In this document: positions 1 through 7,920 of the stretch, in pieces
How the letters are laid out: every line of letters starts with the position of its first letter
Numbering within the stretch: the stretch's first letter is position 1
Assembly (NCBI GenBank): GCA_947074135.1
Contig: CAMTOL010000020.1
Location: forward strand, 1-16,756
Source: an uncultured Rikenellaceae bacterium
GTDB lineage: Bacteria > Bacteroidota > Bacteroidia > Bacteroidales > Rikenellaceae
Length of the DNA stretch: 16,756 nt
Direction: 5' to 3'
Program-made: the position numbers and the translations under genes
Notes under the pieces: generated by a model
Seen by the model: only the letters and a program-made list of their open reading frames with translations
What the model was told of the DNA's origin: nothing
Database searches by the model: none

Positions 1-49
1 ACGAGATTTCTGAATGTGACTGGAGTTCAGACGTGTGCTCTTCCGATCT
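1..49 (+). other. Illumina TruSeq P7 adapter (non-genomic)
   Basis: Bases 16-49 match the constant TruSeq read-2/index adapter, from GTGACTGGAGTTCAG to GCTCTTCCGATCT. Bases 1-7 (ACGAGAT) are the end of the P7 flow-cell sequence. Between them, bases 8-15 (TTCTGAAT) are an 8-base index; read in the sequencing direction it is ATTCAGAA, which I recall as TruSeq HT index D705. The orientation is what a read gives when it runs leftwards off a short insert into adapter. Base 50 is therefore the first genomic base. This is untrimmed library sequence at a contig end, not biology. Confidence 0.97.
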
Positions 50-1642
50 CAAAAAGTCATCACCTAACTCATAAAGAATATCGCCATAATGCATTAGAAC
101 TTCTCCACTTGGATTCCCGTCTAGTGCAAAGACTCTGCGCATAAGTATCTGTGCGTCGGTATATTGCCCCAATTTGAATAGCACCCATGCTTCAGTGTCA
201 AGGTAGGTTGGGTTGCTAGGCGATAGCTCGTTTGCTCGTTTTGACATAGTTAGTGCTTTATTGAGCTCACGGCCCTCGAGCGATAGGAAATAGGCATAAT
301 TATTTAGTACAACCTCATTGTTTGGGTTTAGTTTGAGTGATTTGTCGTAGCTCAAGTAGCATTTCTTCATCTTCTCCTCTTGATGGTAGATATCGCCCTG
401 CATTGCGTAGAACGAAGAGCGAATTGAGTCATCTTTGAAGAGTTTAAGCCCTTCGTTTAACCTCTTAATCGCAGCTCCAATGCGTTTGGCCAACCAGTCA
501 GCAACAGCTTCACTCTCAATGAATTTAGACTTTTTAAAGCTATTATAAGCTCTTCGAGCCAACTCTTTGGACTTATCATACTCTTTTTGATAGAAATAAA
601 TCTCAAGTATTCTTTCTGTTAGCTCCTCGTTTAGTCCAAACTGTTCTACTGTTGCGCTGTAGTGTTCGAGTGCTGCATCAATTTGACCTGTGTAGGTTAG
701 GTAGTACCCATAGAGTAGTCTAACATCATTATTGTCGGTGTGGGTTAACAATAGAGTTGACATCAATTGTGCTATTAGACTGAAATTCTCGCGATAAGGT
801 TCGGGAGTCATAAATTCACTCTTAAATATGGCTATCTTTTTCTCAACAGGCATATCAGCACTCCTAAATAGAGGAATTAATGATTCTATAAACTTTGTAT
901 TCTGCTTGGTAATCTTATAGTAGTTTGTTCGTGCTAACAAAACATCAACCGACGTTGGATCGATAATGGTTGCTCTATCCAATAGTGCTAGAGCAACGCT
1001 GTCGTGGCGCAACGCAGCATTGATTTCGGCTAGAGATACTATAAATTCAATATTTTCGGGATATGCAGATACGACACGTTGCATATATCCCTCGGCGGCG
1101 TAGTAACTCTCGTTTGTTATATAAGCCATACGTTGAACGTCAACCATCTTTTCGTCAATACCATAAAGCTGTTCGAACTTCTCGCATAACTCAATTGCCT
1201 TGTCAGCTTTATTTGTTTCAAGCATAAGATAGGCCCCTACAAGATAATTTTTCTGGTTTGACGGCTCTTTCTCGATTAATTTAATTATCACATCTTCAGC
1301 TGCTTTATAATCCTTGAGTTCAATTAGAAGCTGCGCTTTGTGGTTAAGATATTGAGTGTTTGAACTATCGATGCGAAGTGCCTCGTCAATGTATCTTTTA
1401 GCTGTGTGTGGTTCGCCTAGTTCCACTGATACACGGCTTAGATAGTAGTATGATGGCGAGTGAGTTGGATTCTCGGCAAGTACCGCAAAGAACATATTAT
1501 GAGCGTTCTCCAAATTGCCTAATACGTAGCTCTGAGCACCCAAAAAGAACAAATAGGGCTGTTTTGCTTGTCCAATTGATTGGAGGTTGCAAAAAAGTCC
1601 TAGTATGATAATGGAAATTCCTAAAATAACTTTTCTAATCAC
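50..1642 (-). CDS. TPR-repeat exported protein, 3' end missing
   Basis: An open frame of 531 codons runs from a GTG start (1642-1640) to the adapter junction; the C-terminus is lost. A TAA lies immediately upstream in frame, so GTG is the first usable start, and the next ATG would remove the export signal. The N-terminus is MIRK followed by a hydrophobic stretch (ILGISIIILGLF) and a possible cleavage after SIGQA, indicating a Sec signal peptide; no good lipobox is seen. The rest is helical TPR repeats, clearest near the end: SLKLNPNNEVVLNNYAYFLS, then ANELSPSNPTYLDTEAWVLF, then MHYGDILYELGD. Such a TPR protein next to dut and a flippase is a familiar Bacteroidales arrangement. It probably acts as a periplasmic or envelope scaffold, but its partner is unknown. 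The gene follows dut by 78 bp on the same strand. Confidence 0.88.
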
Positions 1643-1720
1643 TTAAATATCTTTTGTTTAATCTTAAATTTTAATGTAGCAAACCGCTGAACAGCAGACA
1701 ATTACTCGCAACTATGGTAT

Positions 1721-2152
1721 TTATAAACCAGTTGAACCAAAACCCCCAGCTCCTCGCTCGGTTGATGAGAGCTCCTCAACGCTACTCCACTCTACCCTCT
1801 CGTATTTAGCAACTATGGCTTGAGCTATACGCTCGCCCCTCTCTATAACGAAACTCTCTGTACTACTGTTGTATAGAATAACACAAATTTCGCCTCGGTA
1901 ATCTGAATCAACTGTCCCAGGCGAGTTAAGAACCGTTATCCCCTTTTTGGCCGCCAATCCGCTGCGAGGACGCACCTGCATCTCATAACCCACAGGAATC
2001 TCAACAAATAATCCTGTTGGAATCATCGTCCTGCAACCAGCCTTTAACTCAACTGGGTCGTTAATTGCTGCCCTTAAATCCATACCCGCCGAGCCAGGTG
2101 TTTCGTACGATGGAAGATCAAGTCCTGAACGGTTTATTACCTTTACTATCAT
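1721..2152 (-). CDS. dut: dUTP diphosphatase (trimeric dUTPase)
   Basis: Cytosolic enzyme hydrolysing dUTP to dUMP and pyrophosphate, which keeps uracil out of DNA and supplies dUMP for dTMP synthesis. At 143 residues it has the normal length of a homotrimeric dUTPase. All five family motifs are present in order: AGMDLRA (22-28), RPRSGLA (61-67), [11 protein letters not shown] (79-89, with the catalytic-water Asp in VDSDYRG), GERIAQ (106-111), and the glycine-rich C-terminal arm [10 protein letters not shown] (133-142) that closes over the substrate. The ATG start gives a standard N-terminus. It begins 18 bp after the flippase stop, so the two are probably co-transcribed. Nothing is abnormal. 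Confidence 0.98.
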   Translation of the reverse strand: MIVKVINRSGLDLPSYETPGSAGMDLRAAINDPVELKAGCRTMIPTGLFVEIPVGYEMQVRPRSGLAAKKGITVLNSPGTVDSDYRGEICVILYNSSTESFVIERGERIAQAIVAKYERVEWSSVEELSSTERGAGGFGSTGL

Positions 2153-2170
2153 AGTTTTATACTGTTTTTA

Positions 2171-3574
2171 TTATTTATTACTCTTTCTGATAAGCGAAAA
2201 AATTCGCTCTTTAGCTACAAATATAACACAAAATGCTAAAATCATCACCCCATTAATTGTCCAACGTAGTAAATTGGTCGATATTGCATCGGTTTGGAGA
2301 GAAATCGCATATATTATAACTCCCAACCCAATGTAAAGCCCTATTGAACGTAGGTCGTACTCAACTCTGTAGTATTTCTGCCCCAAAACATAGCTAATGA
2401 CAACCATTGCAAGGGTCGCTCCTACTCTAGCAAACGCTGCTCCTTCGCCTCCTAGTGGCGGTATTAGCAAGAGATTGAAACCAACAGTTAGTATCACTCC
2501 CGTAAGGGTTATCCATATTGCAAGTCGAGTTCTGTCGGCGGCTTTGTACCAAAACGAAAGATTTGTTAGTATGCCGCTCAAGAGATTTGCCAAAAGTAAG
2601 ATTGGTAACAAGTCCATACCAACCCTAAAATCTCGACCAAGAATTAACCCGAAAATATCGGAGAATAGAGCTATGCCTAGGAAAATAATGATGCCAATTG
2701 CTACAAAATACTTCATAGCAGCAGCATTAAGCCTCGAAAAATCACTCTTTGAGAAGTTTTGTAGAAAAAAGGGCTCAGCACCCAACGAATACATCTGCCT
2801 GAAAATTACCATCAGTGCAGCTAGCTTTGCAACCGCCGAGTAGATACCCAATTCAGCAAGTGCAATATCTTCGGGAAGTACCCAACGCAACATCTGACGG
2901 TCGATAAAGTCGCTTGCAATGCCCATAACCCCTGCTATCATTAATGGTAGGCTATATGTTGCCACGCTTTTTAATAGTTTGGTGTCGATGTGGCGGGTTA
3001 TCATTCTCAGTGCCGAAGGAAGCAGCACGATGAGCGAAATAAGACTTGCAATCAAGTTGGCAAGTAGCACCCATACAGGCGAACTAGAAGCCCCCTCAAT
3101 CGAAGAGTAGAACCAAAAACAGAGGACGATATTGACCACAACCCCACTAAGTTGTGCTATTGTGTAGCGCACTGCTCTACCCTGCTGCCTTAGCAGTGCG
3201 TTGGGCATAGCAGCAATGTTATCGACAAGGATAAGTGTGAACATTGTAGCTGTAGCTGCCGAAGGAAACAGTGCAACTCCGACTCCTGCAAAGATGAGAG
3301 CAAAAAGCGAAACACTGCTCCACAGTGTGGTAAAGAGTCGTTTTTGTTGTTCGATTGACTCGCAATTAGAGGCAAAACGAAAGTATCCAGTCGAAAAACC
3401 AAGCGTTAGAACTACATTTGCAAAGGGAATGATTGAATAAAAGTATGAAACTTCTCCATAAACCGAATCGGTCATAATACGAGTCAGATAGGGTGTTAGT
3501 AGGTAGTTGAGAAACTTTGCTAACGTTGCACTTAGACCGTAAATGGCAGTTTGTGAGAATAGTTTTTTGAGCAT
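2171..3574 (-). CDS. MOP-superfamily polysaccharide flippase (Wzx/RfbX-like)
   Basis: A 467-residue inner-membrane protein made almost entirely of hydrophobic helices, about 12-14 by eye. Its N-terminus (FSQTAIYGLSATLAKFLNYL, then TPYLTRIMTDSVYGEVSYF) is typical of lipid-linked oligosaccharide flippases in the MOP/MATE superfamily. These move undecaprenyl-linked sugar units from the cytoplasmic to the periplasmic face. The length matches the family. The substrate cannot be inferred: no glycosyltransferases or polymerase lie nearby, and the gene sits with dut and a TPR gene. That suggests a conserved chromosomal copy rather than part of a capsule cluster. A more distant MurJ-like lipid II role cannot be excluded. 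It starts 58 bp after the patatin stop on the same strand, so it may be co-transcribed with it. Confidence 0.9.
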   Translation of the reverse strand: MLKKLFSQTAIYGLSATLAKFLNYLLTPYLTRIMTDSVYGEVSYFYSIIPFANVVLTLGFSTGYFRFASNCESIEQQKRLFTTLWSSVSLFALIFAGVGVALFPSAATATMFTLILVDNIAAMPNALLRQQGRAVRYTIAQLSGVVVNIVLCFWFYSSIEGASSSPVWVLLANLIASLISLIVLLPSALRMITRHIDTKLLKSVATYSLPLMIAGVMGIASDFIDRQMLRWVLPEDIALAELGIYSAVAKLAALMVIFRQMYSLGAEPFFLQNFSKSDFSRLNAAAMKYFVAIGIIIFLGIALFSDIFGLILGRDFRVGMDLLPILLLANLLSGILTNLSFWYKAADRTRLAIWITLTGVILTVGFNLLLIPPLGGEGAAFARVGATLAMVVISYVLGQKYYRVEYDLRSIGLYIGLGVIIYAISLQTDAISTNLLRWTINGVMILAFCVIFVAKERIFSLIRKSNK

Positions 3575-3632
3575 ATTATTGCTTTTTCTGTATTAAAATT
3601 AGGTTTGGTTGACCGAGAATCTTTTTTGGATT

Positions 3633-6104
3633 CTAAAATCTAATGTTCTTAAATAGAGTGTAGCCGAAGTTAAACTGGAAGCACCAGTTATCCTTGCCAG
3701 TAGTGTACTTTGTGAGCGTAAGCGATGCAGGACCAATGGGGGTTTGGTAAATCAGGCTTCCTCCAAAAACAAACTTAGTAAACTCTGATAATCGTTCGAC
3801 TGTCGGTGCATACCAGGTTTTATCAACTAACACTATATCTTGAGGTATAAAGGCGTATGCATAAGTCTTGAGATAAAATGTTTGACTACCCAAAAGGTTA
3901 AAGGTTGGCATTACCCCCATTCCAATATAACTGGGTGATGCAAACTCGGTCATAAACATTGTTCGCATTTGTGGAGTTGGTTCAAAACGAGGTGATGTGA
4001 TATAACTCGAGAGTGCGTTTGAAAAACTATGGTGATTTGATGCCGTTACATCAAATAGATACCCAAGTGTAAACCACTTTGTAATAGGTAGATACTGCTC
4101 CCTTGTGTAACGAGCCTCTATCCACCAACGATTTGATTGATTGGTGAGGTTGTTGTCTTTAGTTACAGTACCTGGGGTATAGTCCTCCCAACCATTAATA
4201 AACTGAACTGAAACGAGCTGTCTTTTTCCCTGATTTGCATATTGTGCATAGTTAAGGGTACTTGTTTCTACCTCAAGATTGACAGCAAAGAACTTAAATT
4301 TGCTGTTTGATGGTTGGTCAACTGAGGTGTGTAAAGTCTCGAAATATTGATATTTTGTCCGACCTCCATATGCTCTTCCCTTGAATGCCGAATTACCAAA
4401 TACAGGTATCGATACCGATGTTGTAAATATCAAATTCTCCTGCTTCTTGAATCGCCAATCTTTGTTGCGATAGTAGGGTTCCATATTGCTCCCATCGTAG
4501 TTAAAATCGCCGTACGAGAAGTTATAGTCAATGTAAAATGGAAAATTTGAGTAAAAGTCGTGACGACCCCCTACCTTAATGCCATTGTGGAACATACCGA
4601 AATTCCCTTGTAGTCGATATGATGATGAAACGGATGTGGTATGGCGGTAGTCGAAAGCAACATATCCCTGGTTGAGAGATGAGGAGGAGATATTGCCACC
4701 TAGCGAAAAACGCATTACCTGCTTAGTTGCCATTTTTATCGAGAGTCTATAAAAACCACTCTCTTGATCATATTCAAGTCGAGGGAATTGACCTGTAAAT
4801 ACCTCTGCCGACAATATCCTGAGATATTTGTCGTAAAAGTATTCAAAAGTGAAGTTTTTGTGAAGGTGTAACCCCAATTGTCTTCTAACGTATAGCTCCT
4901 GTTGATGCGTAAGTCCCTCGATTCGAACCGAATCGAAGGCTAATTCGGGTATCCTATCTATAAAGTCAGCCCTCTTCTTGTCTAACTCCTTTTTTGTGGT
5001 GCGAGAGTGAATCTTCTGCTTAATCTGTTCCATTTGGGCCATAGCATCGTCATAACCATATTGCATCACTATTGCAGCCTTGCTATAATCCAACACACCA
5101 ATATCGGGCATTAATCGAGCTATCGATACATCTTTTGTGGTGTCGGGAAGATTGTAGTCGGTCATACGAGTGAGAAGGACCATCACCTGTCCAATGACGT
5201 TATTTTGAGCAGGGTTGTCGAAGTTATCGGTGCATATACCTCCGATATAGTGAGAGGGATTAAAGTCCTTCTGAAGAGTCTGCCAAGGAAAATTATTCAT
5301 AACGCCACCGTCGAAAAGCAGGGTAGAGTCCATTTGTAGAGGTCTGAAAACTAGAGGAATGGTCATCGAAGCTCGAACAGCAAATGGAAGTAATCCCTTG
5401 TCAAAAACAACTAAATCTTTTTTGTAAACATCACTAGCAACGCATCGAAAAGGCACCATCAACGAGTCGAAGTTATTGTTTGCAGCTGCCGAAGCAGGAC
5501 CTAAAAGATCTATAAATGCTAGGTCAATTAGGTAGGGTGAAATTAGATTTGTTGGGAGCTGAACAACATTCTTGCTGGTCGTTGTATCTTTTATTAGGTT
5601 GATGCCAACCATCTCGGCTGTGGGGTCAAAACGGAGATAATATCCTCTGTATTTATCGGGGATTTTGCCAGTGAGCCAAGTTGAAACAGAGTCGGTTAGA
5701 AAAAAATTCCACATACGTTCTGGACTCCACCCCGAAGCGTACATAGACCCAACAATAGCTCCCATCGAAGCCCCTGCAACATAATCAATGGTAATATCAT
5801 TCTCTTCGAGCGCCTTAATAATCCCAACGTGATAAAGCCCTTTTGCGCCACCTCCACTAAGAACTAAACCAATTCCACCTTTTTGGGTCGGGTAGAGCAG
5901 AGATTTGTGTATAACCGTGTCTTGTAAATCTAATGATTGTTGAGATTGATATAGTGCTGATGAATCGCCTATTGTGTTTAAATCTAAAGACTTATGTTGG
6001 TTGCTATGATTATGACCTTCTATTGAATAATAACTATTGTTGACTGCAAAAAGTGATATTTGGAAAGACAAAAGTATTGTCGAGAGGAGGATATATTTTT
6101 TCAT
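3633..6104 (-). CDS. Patatin-like phospholipase with POTRA and outer-membrane barrel
   Basis: An 823-residue exported protein in three parts. After a signal peptide (about 1-20, ending LFA) and a polar linker comes a patatin lipase domain (about 75-385). It has the oxyanion loop GGGAKG (84-89), the nucleophile elbow GASMG with Ser113, and the catalytic Asp265 in DGGVMNNFP, so the Ser-Asp dyad is complete. A POTRA-like segment (about 388-462, FDSVRIEGL...) follows. The remainder (about 463-823) alternates aromatic and polar residues in beta-strand fashion and ends in Phe (TLFKNIRF), as in BamA/Omp85-type barrels. The arrangement matches PlpD-like type Vd autotransporters, which display or release a lipase at the outer membrane. 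Hydrolysis of phospholipid acyl chains is inferred from the family. It is the first gene of the leftward set and is divergent from the PPIase gene. Confidence 0.93.
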   Translation of the reverse strand: MKKYILLSTILLSFQISLFAVNNSYYSIEGHNHSNQHKSLDLNTIGDSSALYQSQQSLDLQDTVIHKSLLYPTQKGGIGLVLSGGGAKGLYHVGIIKALEENDITIDYVAGASMGAIVGSMYASGWSPERMWNFFLTDSVSTWLTGKIPDKYRGYYLRFDPTAEMVGINLIKDTTTSKNVVQLPTNLISPYLIDLAFIDLLGPASAAANNNFDSLMVPFRCVASDVYKKDLVVFDKGLLPFAVRASMTIPLVFRPLQMDSTLLFDGGVMNNFPWQTLQKDFNPSHYIGGICTDNFDNPAQNNVIGQVMVLLTRMTDYNLPDTTKDVSIARLMPDIGVLDYSKAAIVMQYGYDDAMAQMEQIKQKIHSRTTKKELDKKRADFIDRIPELAFDSVRIEGLTHQQELYVRRQLGLHLHKNFTFEYFYDKYLRILSAEVFTGQFPRLEYDQESGFYRLSIKMATKQVMRFSLGGNISSSSLNQGYVAFDYRHTTSVSSSYRLQGNFGMFHNGIKVGGRHDFYSNFPFYIDYNFSYGDFNYDGSNMEPYYRNKDWRFKKQENLIFTTSVSIPVFGNSAFKGRAYGGRTKYQYFETLHTSVDQPSNSKFKFFAVNLEVETSTLNYAQYANQGKRQLVSVQFINGWEDYTPGTVTKDNNLTNQSNRWWIEARYTREQYLPITKWFTLGYLFDVTASNHHSFSNALSSYITSPRFEPTPQMRTMFMTEFASPSYIGMGVMPTFNLLGSQTFYLKTYAYAFIPQDIVLVDKTWYAPTVERLSEFTKFVFGGSLIYQTPIGPASLTLTKYTTGKDNWCFQFNFGYTLFKNIRF

Positions 6105-6164
6105 TTGGACTCGAATTTTTTAGCTATTTGACGAAAAACTCTATTTTACTTCGAAAAAGGGTGC

Positions 6165-6192
6165 TATATTTGGCGTAAATTTAGTAATTTTG
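6165..6192 (+). promoter_or_regulatory. Candidate -7 boxes for the rightward operon
   Basis: Two exact matches to the Bacteroidota -7 consensus TAnnTTTG lie in the divergent gap: TATATTTG (6165-6172) and TAATTTTG (6185-6192). They would give leaders of about 40 or 20 bases before the ATG at 6219. Neither has a clear TTTG -33 element at the usual 19-21 base spacing, so which one is used cannot be decided. Confidence 0.4.
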
Positions 6193-6218
6193 ACCCAAAT
6201 ATTTACATTTTTATTACA

Positions 6219-6821
6219 ATGAGAAAAATAGTTAATCAAATTTGGTGCTTGTTTTTGGTAGTTTTATCATTTTCTTGCAACTCTAATAGCAGTCAGATCA
6301 AACAAATTACAGCTGACGCAAGTTATTATGCCGTTATTTCAACCGATATGGGAGATATTACAGTTAACCTCTATGATGCTACGCCGTTGCATCGAGATAA
6401 TTTCATAAAACTTGCTGAATCAGGTTTTTATGACGGTTTGTTGTTTCATCGAGTAATTGATGGTTTTATGATTCAAGCAGGCGACCCAAACTCGAAAAAT
6501 GCTCAACCAGGAGAGTTGTTAGGTAATGGCGGACCTGGTTATGACATTGATGCGGAGATATTTGCAGAACTTACACACAAGCGAGGGGTTTTGGCGGCTG
6601 CTCGTTTAGGCGATAATGTTAATCCAGAGAAGAAAAGTAGTGGATCGCAGTTTTATCTAACACTTGTGCCGACACCATTCCTCGATGGTAATTATACAGT
6701 TTATGGCGAGATTACAAAAGGTCTTGAGGTGATTGATGCCATAGGTAAGGTTGAAACCGATAAAAATGATCGACCTGTCGGTGATGTGAAAATTAATACA
6801 ATTAAGATTAATAAATATTAA
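6219..6821 (+). CDS. Cyclophilin-type peptidyl-prolyl isomerase, lipoprotein
   Basis: A 200-residue cyclophilin that catalyses cis-trans isomerisation of X-Pro bonds and so helps exported proteins fold. The N-terminus MRKIVNQIWCLFLVVLSFSC fits a signal peptidase II signal with lipidated Cys20. The residues after it (NSNSSQ) lack the acidic surface-export signature known in Bacteroidota, so a periplasm-facing lipoprotein is more likely. The core motifs are intact: FHRVIDGFMIQAGDP (76-90, containing the catalytic Arg), SSGSQFYLT (140-148) and LDGNYTVYGEI (155-165). Residues 92-140 carry the short insertions common in bacterial secreted cyclophilins. It is the first gene of a four-gene rightward run with pheS, the adaptor and tsaB, although a hairpin separates it from pheS. 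Confidence 0.95.
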   Translation: MRKIVNQIWCLFLVVLSFSCNSNSSQIKQITADASYYAVISTDMGDITVNLYDATPLHRDNFIKLAESGFYDGLLFHRVIDGFMIQAGDPNSKNAQPGELLGNGGPGYDIDAEIFAELTHKRGVLAAARLGDNVNPEKKSSGSQFYLTLVPTPFLDGNYTVYGEITKGLEVIDAIGKVETDKNDRPVGDVKINTIKINKY

Positions 6822-6829
6822 TAGAGAAG

Positions 6830-6855
6830 GTAAATCGAAAAGATTTTTGATTTAC
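6830..6855 (+). promoter_or_regulatory. Intercistronic hairpin before pheS
   Basis: GTAAATCGAAA (6830-6840) pairs with TTTTGATTTAC (6845-6855) around the loop AGAT: 11 pairs, one of them G-U. It lies 8 bases after the PPIase stop and 12 bases before the pheS ATG. No T-run follows, so it is not a classic terminator. It may act in mRNA processing, mRNA stability or translation of pheS. The pairing is seen; the role is inferred. Confidence 0.45.
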
Positions 6856-6867
6856 GGTTATGAATGT

Positions 6868-7896
6868 ATGAAAGAGAAAATTGAGGAACTAAAGAGTGCT
6901 ATTGCGGCGGCTAAGGCTGCAACTATCGAAGAGGTTGAGGCACTGCGTATTGCCTATATTGGTCGAAAAGGGAGAGTTACGGAGCTTATAGAGCAGTTTT
7001 CTGCGCTTAGTGGCGAACAGAAAAAAGAGTTTGGACGCGATATTAATGGACTAAAGAACGCTGCTGTTGAACGAATTGCTCAACTAAAAGAGTTGGTCGA
7101 AAATGCAGTTAACAGCTCCTCGGCAAGCGTGGAATCAGATATTGATATAACCCTTCCTGCCTCGGTGCAAAGTGTTGGTTCGCGTCACCCAATATCGGCT
7201 GTGAAACAGCAGATTCTCGATATTTTCCATCGTATTGGTTTTGTGACTGCCGATGGCCCAGAGGTCGAAGATGATTGGCACGTTTTCGGAGCGTTGAATT
7301 TTCCAGAGAACCACCCTGCTAGAGATATGCAGGATACATTCTTTGTTGATAAAGATATCTTGTTGCGTACCCACACCTCGTCGATTCAGGTGCGAGTTAT
7401 GGAGCGTCAAAAACCGCCTATTAGGGTTGTTTGTCCTGGTCGAGTGTTCCGTAACGAGGCTATCTCGTATCGTGCACACTGTATTTTTCATCAGGTCGAA
7501 GGGCTTTACATTGACAAAAATGTGAGTTTTGCTGATTTGAAGCAGACTATCGAGTATTTTGCTAAAGAGTGTTTTGGCGAGCAGTCAACGATTCGTCTTC
7601 GTCCATCATATTTCCCTTTTACTGAACCTAGTGCTGAGGTTGATGTGTCGTGCAATTTGTGCGGAGGCAAGGGTTGTGCTGTTTGTAAGGGGACTGGCTG
7701 GTTAGAGATTATGGGAGCTGGAATGGTTGACCCTGCGGTGTTGGAGAGTTGCGGAATTGATTCGAGTGTTTACACTGGATTTGCGTTCGGAATGGGAGTT
7801 GAGCGTATTACGATGCTCAAGTATGGAGTTAAGGATTTGAGACTCTATTTTGAGAACGACGAACGTTTCTTGGAGCAGTTCAAGGCTGTCTATTAG
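6868..7896 (+). CDS. pheS: Phenylalanyl-tRNA synthetase alpha subunit
   Basis: Catalytic subunit of the (alpha-beta)2 class II synthetase that charges tRNA-Phe with phenylalanine; the beta subunit pheT is not in this window. The ATG at 6868 gives 342 residues starting MKEKIEELKSAIAA, which matches the N-terminal coiled-coil arm of PheS. A TTG 21 bases earlier would add seven unneeded residues and lies inside a hairpin. The arm is followed by motif 1 (HPISAVKQQILDIFHRIGF, 107-125), motif 2 (FRNEAISYRAH...FHQVEG, 194-212) and motif 3 (GFAFGMGVERITMLKYG, 304-320). Four cysteines (262, 265, 270, 273; CNLC-GGKG-CAVC) form a zinc-knuckle-like insertion found in many non-proteobacterial PheS proteins. 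The pocket Ala in FAFGMG is kept. It is followed after 24 bp by the adaptor gene. Confidence 0.98.
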   Translation: MKEKIEELKSAIAAAKAATIEEVEALRIAYIGRKGRVTELIEQFSALSGEQKKEFGRDINGLKNAAVERIAQLKELVENAVNSSSASVESDIDITLPASVQSVGSRHPISAVKQQILDIFHRIGFVTADGPEVEDDWHVFGALNFPENHPARDMQDTFFVDKDILLRTHTSSIQVRVMERQKPPIRVVCPGRVFRNEAISYRAHCIFHQVEGLYIDKNVSFADLKQTIEYFAKECFGEQSTIRLRPSYFPFTEPSAEVDVSCNLCGGKGCAVCKGTGWLEIMGAGMVDPAVLESCGIDSSVYTGFAFGMGVERITMLKYGVKDLRLYFENDERFLEQFKAVY

Positions 7897-7920
7897 AATT
7901 TATTTTAATTACATATCACT

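Noticed and set aside
2397..2843. 148-codon plus-strand open frame inside the flippase gene
   Set aside because: It is antisense to a clear membrane protein gene; its basic, proline-rich composition is what antisense of hydrophobic codons gives.
3616..3634. AGAATC/GATTCT hairpin as a terminator after the patatin gene
   Set aside because: Only six pairs, overlapping the stop codon, and no T-run follows in the direction of transcription.
6847..6867. TTG at 6847 as the pheS start
   Set aside because: It adds seven residues (MIYGYEC) not expected in PheS and lies within a hairpin arm; ATG 6868 gives the usual N-terminus.
7135..7491. 118-codon open frame on the minus strand inside pheS
   Set aside because: It lies wholly within the conserved pheS coding region on the opposite strand and its translation resembles no family; it is a reading-frame shadow.
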